A stretch of 64,000 nucleotides of DNA from Novosphingobium arvoryzae (GTDB lineage Bacteria > Pseudomonadota > Alphaproteobacteria > Sphingomonadales > Sphingomonadaceae): contig NZ_BMZD01000001.1 in assembly GCF_014652615.1 (NCBI RefSeq), forward strand, positions 579,962-643,961, given 5' to 3'. The stretch's first letter is position 1; the number at the start of each line of letters is the position of its first letter. Shown piece after piece: positions 40,708 to 48,801 of this stretch. The translations under genes and the position numbers were made by a program. The notes under the pieces are model-generated. The model saw only the letters and a program-made list of their open reading frames with translations, searched no databases and had not been told where the DNA came from.

Positions 40708-42642
40708 GTGACCGATAGCGGGCTACTTTTTGGAGATCGATTTCTCGCGAGCTATGCGGGACAAATTATCACTGATCCATCAACCGCTATTGTCGAGCTT
40801 GTCGCAAACGCGTGGGACGCACATGCCACGCGGGTGGACATCGATTGGCCACGTGTGGGACGTCCATTTCGGATTCGTGACAACGGTGAAGGCATGCGCG
40901 CTCAGGATTTCATGCTTCGCTGGCGAATGCTTAACTACAACAGACTGGAGGCACAGGGCTCCCGGAGTATTCCGCCGGCTGATTTAGAGAATGCCGCGCC
41001 GCGTACCGTACACGGTAAAAACGGAAAGGGGCGCCATGCTGCATTCTTATTTGGAGATCCCTATCGGGTCCGTACTTGGCGTGATGGCAAGGAACACACC
41101 TTTGTTGTGTCACGCTGCCGGACCATGGAGAGGCCTTTTGATGTTGAACAAGTCGACATTTCGAAGGACGTAAATGGACATGGAACGGAGATTACGGGGG
41201 GCGAAACGCCGCTTGGCTTGAATGCTGACCAGGTGCGCGAAATCATCGGCTCGCGTTTTCTGACCGACCCAGCATTCGTTGTGAGCGTGGACGGAGTGCC
41301 CGTTACTTTCGAAGACCTTTCGCAGGAGAAGATGGCCTGGTCAGACGTAGACGTGCCAGGCTTTGGTGTCGCCAAAGTCCTAATGATAGACGCTCAGAAG
41401 GCGGACAAAACCACACGGCAGCATGGCATCGCCTGGTGGGTAAATAAGCGCCTTGTTGGTGAAATCGGGTGGCGCGGCAACGATCTGATTACTGTCATCG
41501 ATGGGCGTACAAGCGAGGCAAAACGTTTTACATTCATCGTTCTGGCCGATTTTCTGGAGAAGTCTGTGAAGGCCGATTGGTCCGATTTCGATTCAGATGA
41601 CGATGCGTGGAAGCAAGCCCGAAACCTAGTGATCGAGCATATTCGCAATCTTGTCAGACACGCAATTTCTAGCCGCCGTGCGGAGATTAAGGCCGAAGTG
41701 CACGAGCGTATTGACGGCTACTCGCGTGGACTGCCGCCACTGAGTCGAGAGCGGGTAAATGAGTTCGTTGAACAGGTCGCTGATCGATGTCCGAACCTTA
41801 GCGGGGACGAGCTGACCCAAGTTGCTGGAATACTTGCGAACCTTGAAGCTTCATCCTCCAAGTACTCGCTGATAGGAAAGCTGCACGACCTTCCGCCCGG
41901 GGATCTCGATGCACTCAACCAATTGTTGACTGACTGGACTCTGCGGGTGGCCAAAGACGCGTTGGATCAAATCCAAACACGGCTGAAACTGGTCCGGCAG
42001 ATGCACGAGACTCTGCGAGACGAGACGGCTGATGAGGTCCGGGATTTGCAGCCGCTATTTGAGCGCTCTTTATGGGTATTCGGGCCAGAATACGAGTCGA
42101 TCGAGTTCACGTCCAACATGGCAATGGCGACGGTAATCACGAAACTTTTCAAAGGGGATGTCGGGGCTGCGGAGGTAAAGCCGACGCGAAACCGCCCTGA
42201 TTTTGCGATCCTCCCGGACAGCAGCATTGGGTTTTATAGCCGTCCATCGTACGGTCGCGACGACGGGGAACCGGATCAGATTGAACATTTGGTGATCGTC
42301 GAATTGAAGCGGCCGGGTGTAGTGATTCGAGACGAACAGATGGAGCAGGCGAGCAAATATGCACGCGAGCTCCTTCGGTTGGGCTACATATCATCATCGA
42401 CAGCTGTGACGTGCTTTGTGCTTGGGACGCGCTTGGACATGGTAAACTGGGAGCCCATCGTTCAAGGCAAGGTCATAACCAAAGGTATGATCTTTGAGAA
42501 CTTCATCAAACGAGCAGAACGTCGAATGCTTAATCTATATGATGCACTCAAGGCGGCGCCGTTCTTGAATGAGGCTGAAGTTGAGAGCTTCATAAATCCC
42601 CCCAGACCGGAGCAACCATCGCTTGTCGAAGGCGTAGCTTGA
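40708..42642 (+). CDS. GHKL ATPase fused to a PD-(D/E)xK nuclease-like domain, candidate defence protein
   Basis: A 644-residue stand-alone protein. The N-terminus is a GHKL/Hsp90-type ATPase: N box with Glu30 and Asn34 (ELVANAWDAHA), DNGEGM (58-63) and GKNGKGR (103-109). The centre (residues about 260-450) is mixed alpha/beta and helical. Residues about 455-600 look like a Shedu/DUF4263-type nuclease: FERSLWVFGPEY, then Asp498 in RPDFAI, then Glu532 and Lys534 in VIVELKRPG. ATPase-nuclease fusions of this type occur in anti-phage systems. Codon use and GC content are lower than the neighbours, and it interrupts core genes, suggesting horizontal gain. Confidence 0.7.
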   Translation: MTDSGLLFGDRFLASYAGQIITDPSTAIVELVANAWDAHATRVDIDWPRVGRPFRIRDNGEGMRAQDFMLRWRMLNYNRLEAQGSRSIPPADLENAAPRTVHGKNGKGRHAAFLFGDPYRVRTWRDGKEHTFVVSRCRTMERPFDVEQVDISKDVNGHGTEITGGETPLGLNADQVREIIGSRFLTDPAFVVSVDGVPVTFEDLSQEKMAWSDVDVPGFGVAKVLMIDAQKADKTTRQHGIAWWVNKRLVGEIGWRGNDLITVIDGRTSEAKRFTFIVLADFLEKSVKADWSDFDSDDDAWKQARNLVIEHIRNLVRHAISSRRAEIKAEVHERIDGYSRGLPPLSRERVNEFVEQVADRCPNLSGDELTQVAGILANLEASSSKYSLIGKLHDLPPGDLDALNQLLTDWTLRVAKDALDQIQTRLKLVRQMHETLRDETADEVRDLQPLFERSLWVFGPEYESIEFTSNMAMATVITKLFKGDVGAAEVKPTRNRPDFAILPDSSIGFYSRPSYGRDDGEPDQIEHLVIVELKRPGVVIRDEQMEQASKYARELLRLGYISSSTAVTCFVLGTRLDMVNWEPIVQGKVITKGMIFENFIKRAERRMLNLYDALKAAPFLNEAEVESFINPPRPEQPSLVEGVA

Positions 42643-42649
42643 GAAGTGA

Positions 42650-42682
42650 AAGCGGGACCCCGGATCAGGTCCGGGGTGACGG
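42650..42682. repeat. REP-type palindromic element
   Basis: GGACCCCGGATCAGGTCC followed by GGGGTGACGG, a palindrome of the type found scattered between genes in sphingomonads and other alphaproteobacteria. It follows the ATPase-nuclease gene stop by a few bases and may mark the junction of the insertion. Confidence 0.65.
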
Positions 42683-42745
42683 TGTGTTTGGGGGTGGGGC
42701 GGCTTTGGGCTTGTTGGGGTGCGGGCTTAAGGGTGGCATAAACCC

Positions 42746-43969
42746 CTACCCAAACCCCCGCTCCAAAAACCGCTCCGCCAGTCCGGCCAGCAGCGCCGCG
42801 CCTTGGGGCAGGACGGTTTCGTCCAGCAGCATCCGGGTGGAGTGGATGCCACAGCATTGGGTCCAGTCCTCGCCTTCGTGCGAGACGCCCAGGAACAGCA
42901 TCGCGCCGGGGACCTGTTCCAGCACATAGGAAAAGTCTTCCGCACCCATGATCGGGCGTTCCAGCCGCCGCCAGGCGGGCGGGCCGAACAGATCGGTCAC
43001 GGCGGCTTCGGCCAGGTCGACCGCGCGGGGGTCGCAGATGGTGACGGGGAAGCCTTCCTCGATCACCACGTCCGCGCTGAGGCCGTGGGCGCTGGCGATG
43101 CCGGTGGCGAGTTGCTGCACCGCCGCGTGGAGCCGCGCGCGGTGGCGGGGGGAGAGGGTGCGCATCGTGCCTTTCAGCTTCGCGAAGTCGGCAATGACGT
43201 TGTGCGCGGTGCCGCCCTCGATCCGGGCGATGGTGACGACCACGGGGTCGTGCGCGTCGAACTGGCGGGTGACGAGCGCTTGCAGCGCGGTGACGATCTC
43301 GCACGCCACGGGCACCGGATCGTGCGCCTGATGCGGCATCGAGGCATGGCCGCCCGCGCCGCGCACGGTAATCTCCAGCTGGTCCGCCGCCGCCATCAGC
43401 GGCCCGGCCTTGCCCGTCACCAGCCCGTGCGGGGCGTTGGGCATGACGTGCAGGGCAAAGGCGGCATCGGGCAGCGGCCCATGCGCGCCGCCGCCGAGCA
43501 ACCCGTCATCCAGCATGAAGCGCGCGCCGTGGTGCCCTTCCTCGCCCGGCTGGAACATGAACCGCACTTCGCCGCGCAAGCTATCGCGCCGCGCGCAGAG
43601 CAGCCGCGCCGCGCCGGCCAGCATCGCGGTGTGGGCATCGTGTCCGCAGGCGTGCATCGTGCCGGGGATGGTGGAGGCGAAGGGCAGGCCGGTTTCCTCC
43701 GGCATGGGCAGCGCGTCCATGTCGCCGCGCAGCAGGACGCTGCGGCCTGAACCGGCGGTGCCTTTCAGCGTGGCGACGAGGCCGGTGGTGGAGGGGCCTT
43801 CCCGCCACTCCAGCGGCAGGCCCGCCAGCGCGGCGCGGACCTTGTCGCGCGTCAGCGGCGTGTGGAGGCCCAGCTCCGGCTCGGCATGGATCGCGCGGCG
43901 CAGGGCGGTGAGGTCATCCGCGATGGTGCGGGCGGCTTCAAGCAGGGGAGAGGTCAGCATGGGCGGCAT
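42746..43969 (-). CDS. M20-family amidohydrolase (hippurate/N-acyl-amino-acid hydrolase)
   Basis: A 407-residue metal-dependent amidohydrolase. N-terminal RRAIHAEPELGLHT is the family hallmark. Metal ligands are in MHACGHDAHTAML (about residue 105) and FQPGEEGHHGARFML (about residue 138). The dimerisation domain has RGAGGHASMPHQAHDPV; the C-terminal PIMGAEDFSYVLE and HEGEDW follow. The preferred substrate may be N-acyl amino acids or peptides. A second in-frame ATG at 43960 is a possible start; no clear ribosome site discriminates. Confidence 0.9.
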   Translation of the reverse strand: MPPMLTSPLLEAARTIADDLTALRRAIHAEPELGLHTPLTRDKVRAALAGLPLEWREGPSTTGLVATLKGTAGSGRSVLLRGDMDALPMPEETGLPFASTIPGTMHACGHDAHTAMLAGAARLLCARRDSLRGEVRFMFQPGEEGHHGARFMLDDGLLGGGAHGPLPDAAFALHVMPNAPHGLVTGKAGPLMAAADQLEITVRGAGGHASMPHQAHDPVPVACEIVTALQALVTRQFDAHDPVVVTIARIEGGTAHNVIADFAKLKGTMRTLSPRHRARLHAAVQQLATGIASAHGLSADVVIEEGFPVTICDPRAVDLAEAAVTDLFGPPAWRRLERPIMGAEDFSYVLEQVPGAMLFLGVSHEGEDWTQCCGIHSTRMLLDETVLPQGAALLAGLAERFLERGFG

Positions 43970-44012
43970 GATAGCCGCCCTTGCCCGCCTGTCGAGAGAT
44001 CAGGCCCTGAAA

Positions 44013-44927
44013 TCAGGCGTCAATCTTCACCGCGATCCGCCGCGCCGCCGCGTTGTGGGCCAGCACCGACACCACCAGCAGCGCGTTCAGCACCAGCGAC
44101 TGATAGAGCATGTACCACACCGGGCTGCCCGCGAACATCGACAGCCCCAGCACGATCGCGCGCGGGTTCGGCCCCAGGATCTTGCACAGCAGCAGCAGCG
44201 GCGGCGCTTCGGCGCGGACGGCGGCGGCGATGGTGTCCAGCCGCGCGCGGTCCCCCGCCGCGGCCGAAACCGCCGCGTCGATCCGCAAGGCGTCCGGCGT
44301 CATCCCGCTGGCAACATTGAGATAGGCCGAGACGAGGCCGGAAAACATCGTGCGCGAGGTCGCCGAATCCTGCGAGCCATGCGAATGGCGCAGCCAGGGC
44401 GTGCCATAGACCCACCACTGGTACTGGCGGCGCTGCACCTCGACATGGTTGGCCTGCACCGCGTGGCTGATGCCCGCGAACACGATCAGGCCCCACGCCA
44501 TCCCGCCGCTGAACGTGCCGCCGGTGCCCGACAGCCACCAGCCCAGCACCAGGTAGAGCACGATATGGCTGAGGTAATCGCACAGCCCGTCCACCATCTC
44601 GCCAATCGGGCTGGACCGCCCGGTCAGCCGCGCAAGATCGCCGTCGGCCCCGTCGACCACGTGCCAGCCCATGTGCAGCGCCATGCCCAGCGCCGCCGAA
44701 ATCGGATAGGGCAGGCTGGTGTAGGCAATCGACGCCGCGATCACCATCAGCGCGCCGAACACCGACACCATGTTGGGCGTCAGCGGCGTATGCGCCAGCC
44801 GCCGCGCCAGCTGCCAGGCCAGCGGATGATAAAGGTAGTGGTTAAGCGGGTCCTGCAATTCCCGCGGACGCTGTGGGCGCTGGGGTGCGCCCACGGGTGG
44901 TTGTGCCGCTCCGGCTGATCCTGCCAC
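44013..44927 (-). CDS. CDP-alcohol phosphotransferase (membrane), divergent from the inositol genes
   Basis: A 304-residue membrane enzyme with about six to seven helices. The catalytic motif D-x2-DG-x2-AR-x8-G-x3-D-x3-D is complete (VVDGADGDLARLTGR and PIGEMVDGLCDY, residues about 91-118). A Pro/Arg-rich N-terminus contains HYLYHPLAWQLARRLAHTPLTPNMVSV, the usual helix 1 region. It faces the second CDP-alcohol enzyme across a 140-base gap. It could use CDP-inositol or CDP-diacylglycerol; the lipid or headgroup is not deducible. Confidence 0.82.
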   Translation of the reverse strand: MAGSAGAAQPPVGAPQRPQRPRELQDPLNHYLYHPLAWQLARRLAHTPLTPNMVSVFGALMVIAASIAYTSLPYPISAALGMALHMGWHVVDGADGDLARLTGRSSPIGEMVDGLCDYLSHIVLYLVLGWWLSGTGGTFSGGMAWGLIVFAGISHAVQANHVEVQRRQYQWWVYGTPWLRHSHGSQDSATSRTMFSGLVSAYLNVASGMTPDALRIDAAVSAAAGDRARLDTIAAAVRAEAPPLLLLCKILGPNPRAIVLGLSMFAGSPVWYMLYQSLVLNALLVVSVLAHNAAARRIAVKIDA

Positions 44928-45069
44928 GTTTGCCCCGTGTTGTTGTGCCCGCCCGCCCCTTGGCGAGCGCCTTGTGCGCCCTTATATGCCGTTCGGTCGC
45001 CAGCAACAGTGTCTCGCGCGGTTTTCGCCGCAATTAATTGCAGTCTGACCAGCCGCAAAGGACTGAACG

Positions 45070-46101
45070 ATCAAGACCACGGCCCTCCTCGTGTTCGCCG
45101 ATGCTCCGGTGGCGCATCAGTTGGTGGCCGGCCTGCCCCTTGCCGCGCGGGCGGTTCGCACTGCTGCCGAGGGCGGATATTCCCACATCGTGATAACCGC
45201 GCCGGCCCCCTGGCAGCCCGGCGCGGAACTGCAGGCCGAGGTCGCCCGGCTCGCCGCAGGCGCGGTTGTTGAATTCATGGACGAGGCACAGGCCCTGGCC
45301 GCCCACCCCGCCGCGCACGCGCTGCCCGGCATGGCGCTGGCCGGAGGCACGCTGCCTGCCCCGGCCGCCCCGGCAGGCATCGCCAGCCTGCGCACCGCTG
45401 GCGAATCGCTTGCCGAGCTGGAACGGCGAATCGTGCGGCAGACGGCCAAGGCGGGCGACGGGATCATTTCCCGCCACATCAACCGTCCGATTTCCCAATC
45501 GATCTCGCGCCGCCTGCTCAGGCTGGCCTGGATCCGCCCGGTACACGCCACCTGGGGCACTGCGCTTCTGGCCGTGGCGATGCTTGCGGCATTGCTGCTG
45601 GGGACGCGCGGCGGGTTGATCGCGGGCGCGCTGCTGTTCCAGGCTGCCTCGATCTTCGACGGCGTCGATGGCGAGATCGCCCGCGCCACGTTCCGCTCCA
45701 GCCCGCAGGGCGCGCGGCTCGACAGCCTGATCGATGCGGCTACCAACTTCGCCTGCATTGGCGGAGTTGCGTGGAATTTGCAGCTTCAGGGCATCACTGA
45801 CGCAGCCCTGGCGGGGGCAGCCGGACTGGCCATGCTGGTCACCGGGCTGACCGTGATCGGGCTGCGCAGCAGGCACGGCAAGGAAGGCTTGACGTTCAAC
45901 GCGGTTAAGGTCCACTTCAGCCAGCGCCGCTCACGCGTGATGGAATGGCTGACCTGGCTGACCATGCGCGATTTCTTCGCGTTTGCCGGGGCGGTTCTGA
46001 TCGTGGCGGGGCTGGCCAGCTTCGCCTTGTATGCATTTGCCATCGTCGCGGCGGGTTGGCTGGTTGTCGTCATCGCGGTGATGGCCCGTCATTCAGCTTG
46101 A
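45070..46101 (+). CDS. DIPPS-like CDP-alcohol phosphotransferase with inactive nucleotidyltransferase-like N-domain
   Basis: About 343 residues. Residues 1-115 resemble a nucleotidyltransferase fold (TALLVFADAPVAHQLVAGLPLAARAVRTA, then a GGYSHIVIT strand) but lack the GxGxR(L) loop. Then comes GDGIISRHINRPISQSIS, the linker of archaeal bifunctional IPCT-DIPPS proteins. The CDP-alcohol domain has FDGVDGEIARATFR and PQGARLDSLIDA. The first start-type codon is GTG at 45091, yet the ribosome site AAAGGA (45057-45062) is seven bases before ATC at 45070, and the first strand (IKTTALLVFADA) is coded there. I therefore place the start at ATC 45070. The next gene is ino1. Confidence 0.6.
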   Translation: MKTTALLVFADAPVAHQLVAGLPLAARAVRTAAEGGYSHIVITAPAPWQPGAELQAEVARLAAGAVVEFMDEAQALAAHPAAHALPGMALAGGTLPAPAAPAGIASLRTAGESLAELERRIVRQTAKAGDGIISRHINRPISQSISRRLLRLAWIRPVHATWGTALLAVAMLAALLLGTRGGLIAGALLFQAASIFDGVDGEIARATFRSSPQGARLDSLIDAATNFACIGGVAWNLQLQGITDAALAGAAGLAMLVTGLTVIGLRSRHGKEGLTFNAVKVHFSQRRSRVMEWLTWLTMRDFFAFAGAVLIVAGLASFALYAFAIVAAGWLVVVIAVMARHSA

Positions 46102-46194
46102 CGCGCGCTAAACTTCTTGCTTTTGGCGCGCGATTTCACAATGAGGCGGGTTTCGCGGAAACTCGCAGTTTCGTTCGGAAGGGATCGAACCAAA

Positions 46195-47295
46195 ATGAAG
46201 CCTATCAAGGTCGCCATCATCGGTGTGGGCAACTGCGCCAGCTCGCTGGTGCAGGGCGTTGCCTATTACCGCCAGAACAATTCGTCGGAAGGTCTGATCC
46301 ACGACAAGATCGGCGGCTATGGCGCTGGTGATGCAGAGTTCGTGCTCGGCATCGATGTCGACGCCCGCAAGGTGGGCAAGGACATCGCCGAAGCGATATT
46401 CGCCCAGCCGAACAACACCACCGTGTTCATGCCCAACGTTCCCGCCACCGGCGCGAAGGTGATCATGGGCCGCGTGTCGGACGGCGTTGCCCCGCACATG
46501 ACCACGGTCGGTGAAAAGGGCTTCATCGTGGCCGACGCGCCCGAAGCGACCAAGGAAGGCATCATCGCCGCCCTCAAGGACAGCGGCGCCGAAGTGCTGC
46601 TGAACTTCCTGCCGGTCGGTTCGCAGGAAGCCACCGAATTCTACATGGAATGCGCGCTAGAAGCTAAGGTTGCGGTCGTGAACTGCATGCCGGTGTTCAT
46701 CGCCAGCCGTCCGGAATGGGAAGCCCGCTTCCGCGCTGCCGGCGTGCCGATCGTGGGCGACGACATCAAGGCCCAGGTTGGCGCCACGATCGTCCACCGC
46801 GTGCTGTCCAGCCTGTTCGCCGCCCGCGGCGTGACGGTTGAGCGCACCTATCAGCTCAACACCGGCGGCAACACCGACTTCATGAACATGCTGGATCGCC
46901 AGCGCCTGGGTTCGAAGAAGGAATCGAAGACCGAAGCAGTGCAGGCGATGCTTGCCACCCGCCTCGAGGACGAGAACATCCACGTCGGCCCGTCCGACTA
47001 TGTTCCCTGGCAGAAGGACAACAAGCTGTGCTTCCTGCGCCTGGAAGGCAACCAGTGGGGCAACGTTCCGATGAACCTGGAACTGCGCCTGTCGGTGGAA
47101 GACAGCCCGAACTCGGCCGCGTGCGTGATGGATGCGATCCGTTGCTGCAAGGTCGCGCTGGAGCGTGGCGAGGGCGGCGCCCTGATCGGTCCGTCGGCCT
47201 ACTTCTGCAAGCACCCGCCGGAGCAGTTCAACGATGACGTTGCTGCCCAGATGGTGGACGAATACGCTGCGGTTGCGCCGCTGGCCGCTGAATAA
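46195..47295 (+). CDS. ino1: Inositol-3-phosphate synthase
   Basis: A 366-residue NAD-dependent enzyme converting glucose-6-phosphate to inositol-3-phosphate (the 1D-myo-inositol-3-phosphate synthase family). VAIIGVGNCASSLVQGVAYY is the dinucleotide fold, and the actinobacterial/bacterial-type features DIKAQVGATIVHR, NTGGNTDFMNMLD and VGPSDYVPWQKDNK are present. An AAGGGA ribosome site precedes the ATG at 46195. It lies 93 bases after the DIPPS-like gene and ends at a strong terminator (47322-47364). Confidence 0.95.
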   Translation: MKPIKVAIIGVGNCASSLVQGVAYYRQNNSSEGLIHDKIGGYGAGDAEFVLGIDVDARKVGKDIAEAIFAQPNNTTVFMPNVPATGAKVIMGRVSDGVAPHMTTVGEKGFIVADAPEATKEGIIAALKDSGAEVLLNFLPVGSQEATEFYMECALEAKVAVVNCMPVFIASRPEWEARFRAAGVPIVGDDIKAQVGATIVHRVLSSLFAARGVTVERTYQLNTGGNTDFMNMLDRQRLGSKKESKTEAVQAMLATRLEDENIHVGPSDYVPWQKDNKLCFLRLEGNQWGNVPMNLELRLSVEDSPNSAACVMDAIRCCKVALERGEGGALIGPSAYFCKHPPEQFNDDVAAQMVDEYAAVAPLAAE

Positions 47296-47321
47296 GCGCG
47301 CGGTCTAACTGACGCACACTG

Positions 47322-47364
47322 GCGGCGCCGGTCGGTTCAGGCTGACCGGCGCCGCTGTGTTTTT
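47322..47364 (+). terminator. Rho-independent terminator after ino1
   Basis: GCGGCGCCGGTC (47322-47333) and GACCGGCGCCGC (47344-47355) form a perfect 12-bp stem with a 10-base loop, followed by TGTGTTTTT. It separates ino1 from the cytidylyltransferase gene, so that gene may need its own promoter or read-through. Confidence 0.9.
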
Positions 47365-47392
47365 GAGCCTTCCGGAACCTGAAAGCCCCATC

Positions 47393-48127
47393 ATGGACGC
47401 CCTGATCATTGCCGCCGGCTTTGGCAGCCGCCTGCGCGACATTTCCGATTCAAAGCCGATGACGCCGATTGCCGGCATCCCGCTGCTCGAACTGGGCGTG
47501 CGCCAGGCCAAGGCGGCGGGCGTGAAGCGGGTGGTGGTGGTGACGGGCCACGAAGCGGATCGGCTGGAAGCGGCGCTGCCCGCGCTGGCCGAACGCGCCG
47601 GGATTCCGGTAGAGGCGCAGCGCGTGGCGGATTGGTCAAAGCCCAACGGCTGGTCGGTGATGGCCGGGGCCAGCGTGATCGACGGCGATTACCTGCTGAT
47701 GATGTCGGACCACATCTTTTCCGCGCCGATCCTGCGCGATCTTGCCAAGGCCGGGGGCGCGGACCGGGGCGTGACGCTGGCGATTGATCGGCGCTGCGAC
47801 AATCCGTTGGTCGATCCGGATGACGCCACCTGGGTCAAGATGGACGAGGCCGGGTTCATCCGTGCCATCGGCAAGACCATTCCCGAATACGACGCGGTGG
47901 ATTGCGGGGCGTTTCTGGCCACGCCGGAACTGGCGCTGGCCATCCAGGCGGCGATCGACGCCGGCCAGGCGGGCAGTCTGTCCGAAGGGATGCAGCGGCT
48001 GGCCGATGCGGGCCGCGCCGCAACGCTCGACATCGGCTCGGCATGGTGGCTGGACGTGGACGATCCGCACATGCACGCTCTCGCCGAAGCGCAGGCCCCG
48101 GCGCAACTGCCTGAAATCTACGGCTGA
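47393..48127 (+). CDS. CTP:inositol-1-phosphate cytidylyltransferase-like nucleotidyltransferase
   Basis: A 244-residue nucleotidyltransferase with the intact loop IIAAGFGSRLRDISDSKPMTPIAG, an acidic centre MMSDHIF, and the C-terminal ITAD-type motif WWLDVDDPHMHALAEA. It resembles the IPCT half of archaeal IPCT-DIPPS proteins. The cytidylyltransferase role with inositol phosphate is inferred from neighbouring ino1 and the DIPPS-like gene; CDP-glycerol or sugar nucleotides are alternatives. The ATG at 47393 follows the terminator by 28 bases. Confidence 0.78.
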   Translation: MDALIIAAGFGSRLRDISDSKPMTPIAGIPLLELGVRQAKAAGVKRVVVVTGHEADRLEAALPALAERAGIPVEAQRVADWSKPNGWSVMAGASVIDGDYLLMMSDHIFSAPILRDLAKAGGADRGVTLAIDRRCDNPLVDPDDATWVKMDEAGFIRAIGKTIPEYDAVDCGAFLATPELALAIQAAIDAGQAGSLSEGMQRLADAGRAATLDIGSAWWLDVDDPHMHALAEAQAPAQLPEIYG

Positions 48128-48162
48128 CCGAACCGGGGTGCCCCCCCGATCCGGTCAGGCGG

Positions 48163-48675
48163 TCAGGGATACTTCATCTGGATGCGGGTGGTCAGCCCGG
48201 CCTTGGGCACGTTCAGCCGCACCGATTTGAACGTCGGCAGCCCTGCCAGCGTGGCCGGGTTATTGGAAAACCCGAACCCTTCGGCCGGAAAGCCCACACC
48301 GGTCCGGTCGAACGAGCGGTTGCCGTTTTCGTCATGGTACAGCGCCAGCGCATAGACGCCGGGTTTGGGCACGAAAATGCAGGCGCGCGTGGTGCCAGCC
48401 TGGGCATTCACCCGGCCCACATACAACGACCCGCGCTTGACCAGGAACTTGCTGGAATCGTCGGCGTAAAGCGTCACAGCCAGCAGCCCTTCGCCGTTCT
48501 TCAGCCCTTCGGCCACGACGTTCAGCCAGGTCTGGCTGGCAGGCCCGGTGCAGCCCGGCGGCGGGGTGGGGGTGCTTTGCGCGGCAGTGCCGGTCGCGGT
48601 CACCAGCGCGGCGGATGCCAGCGCAATCGGCGCGAATGACGCGGCCAGGGCACGCAAACCTTTCGGCATGATCAT
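48163..48675 (-). CDS. DUF2141-family secreted protein
   Basis: A 170-residue signal-peptide protein (LAASFAPIALASAALV) with a Cys in PPPGCTGPASQ and the DUF2141 core (GVYALALYHDENGNRSFDRTGVGFPAEGFGFSNNP). The start at ATG 48675 has AGGA nine bases upstream; a GTG at 48681 is too close to that site. Its relation to the inositol or RiPP genes is unknown; it ends 127 bases after the exporter's minus-strand stop region. Confidence 0.75.
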   Translation of the reverse strand: MIMPKGLRALAASFAPIALASAALVTATGTAAQSTPTPPPGCTGPASQTWLNVVAEGLKNGEGLLAVTLYADDSSKFLVKRGSLYVGRVNAQAGTTRACIFVPKPGVYALALYHDENGNRSFDRTGVGFPAEGFGFSNNPATLAGLPTFKSVRLNVPKAGLTTRIQMKYP

Positions 48676-48801
48676 GGGCACTTATCCTGTCTGGAAACAG
48701 CCTCGTCCGCACGGCGAACCAGGAGCATTCAACACATCGGCACGACGGCCGTTACCGCTCCCCAATGCGATTCGGGGCGTGAATATGGACTGAATTGGGC
48801 A

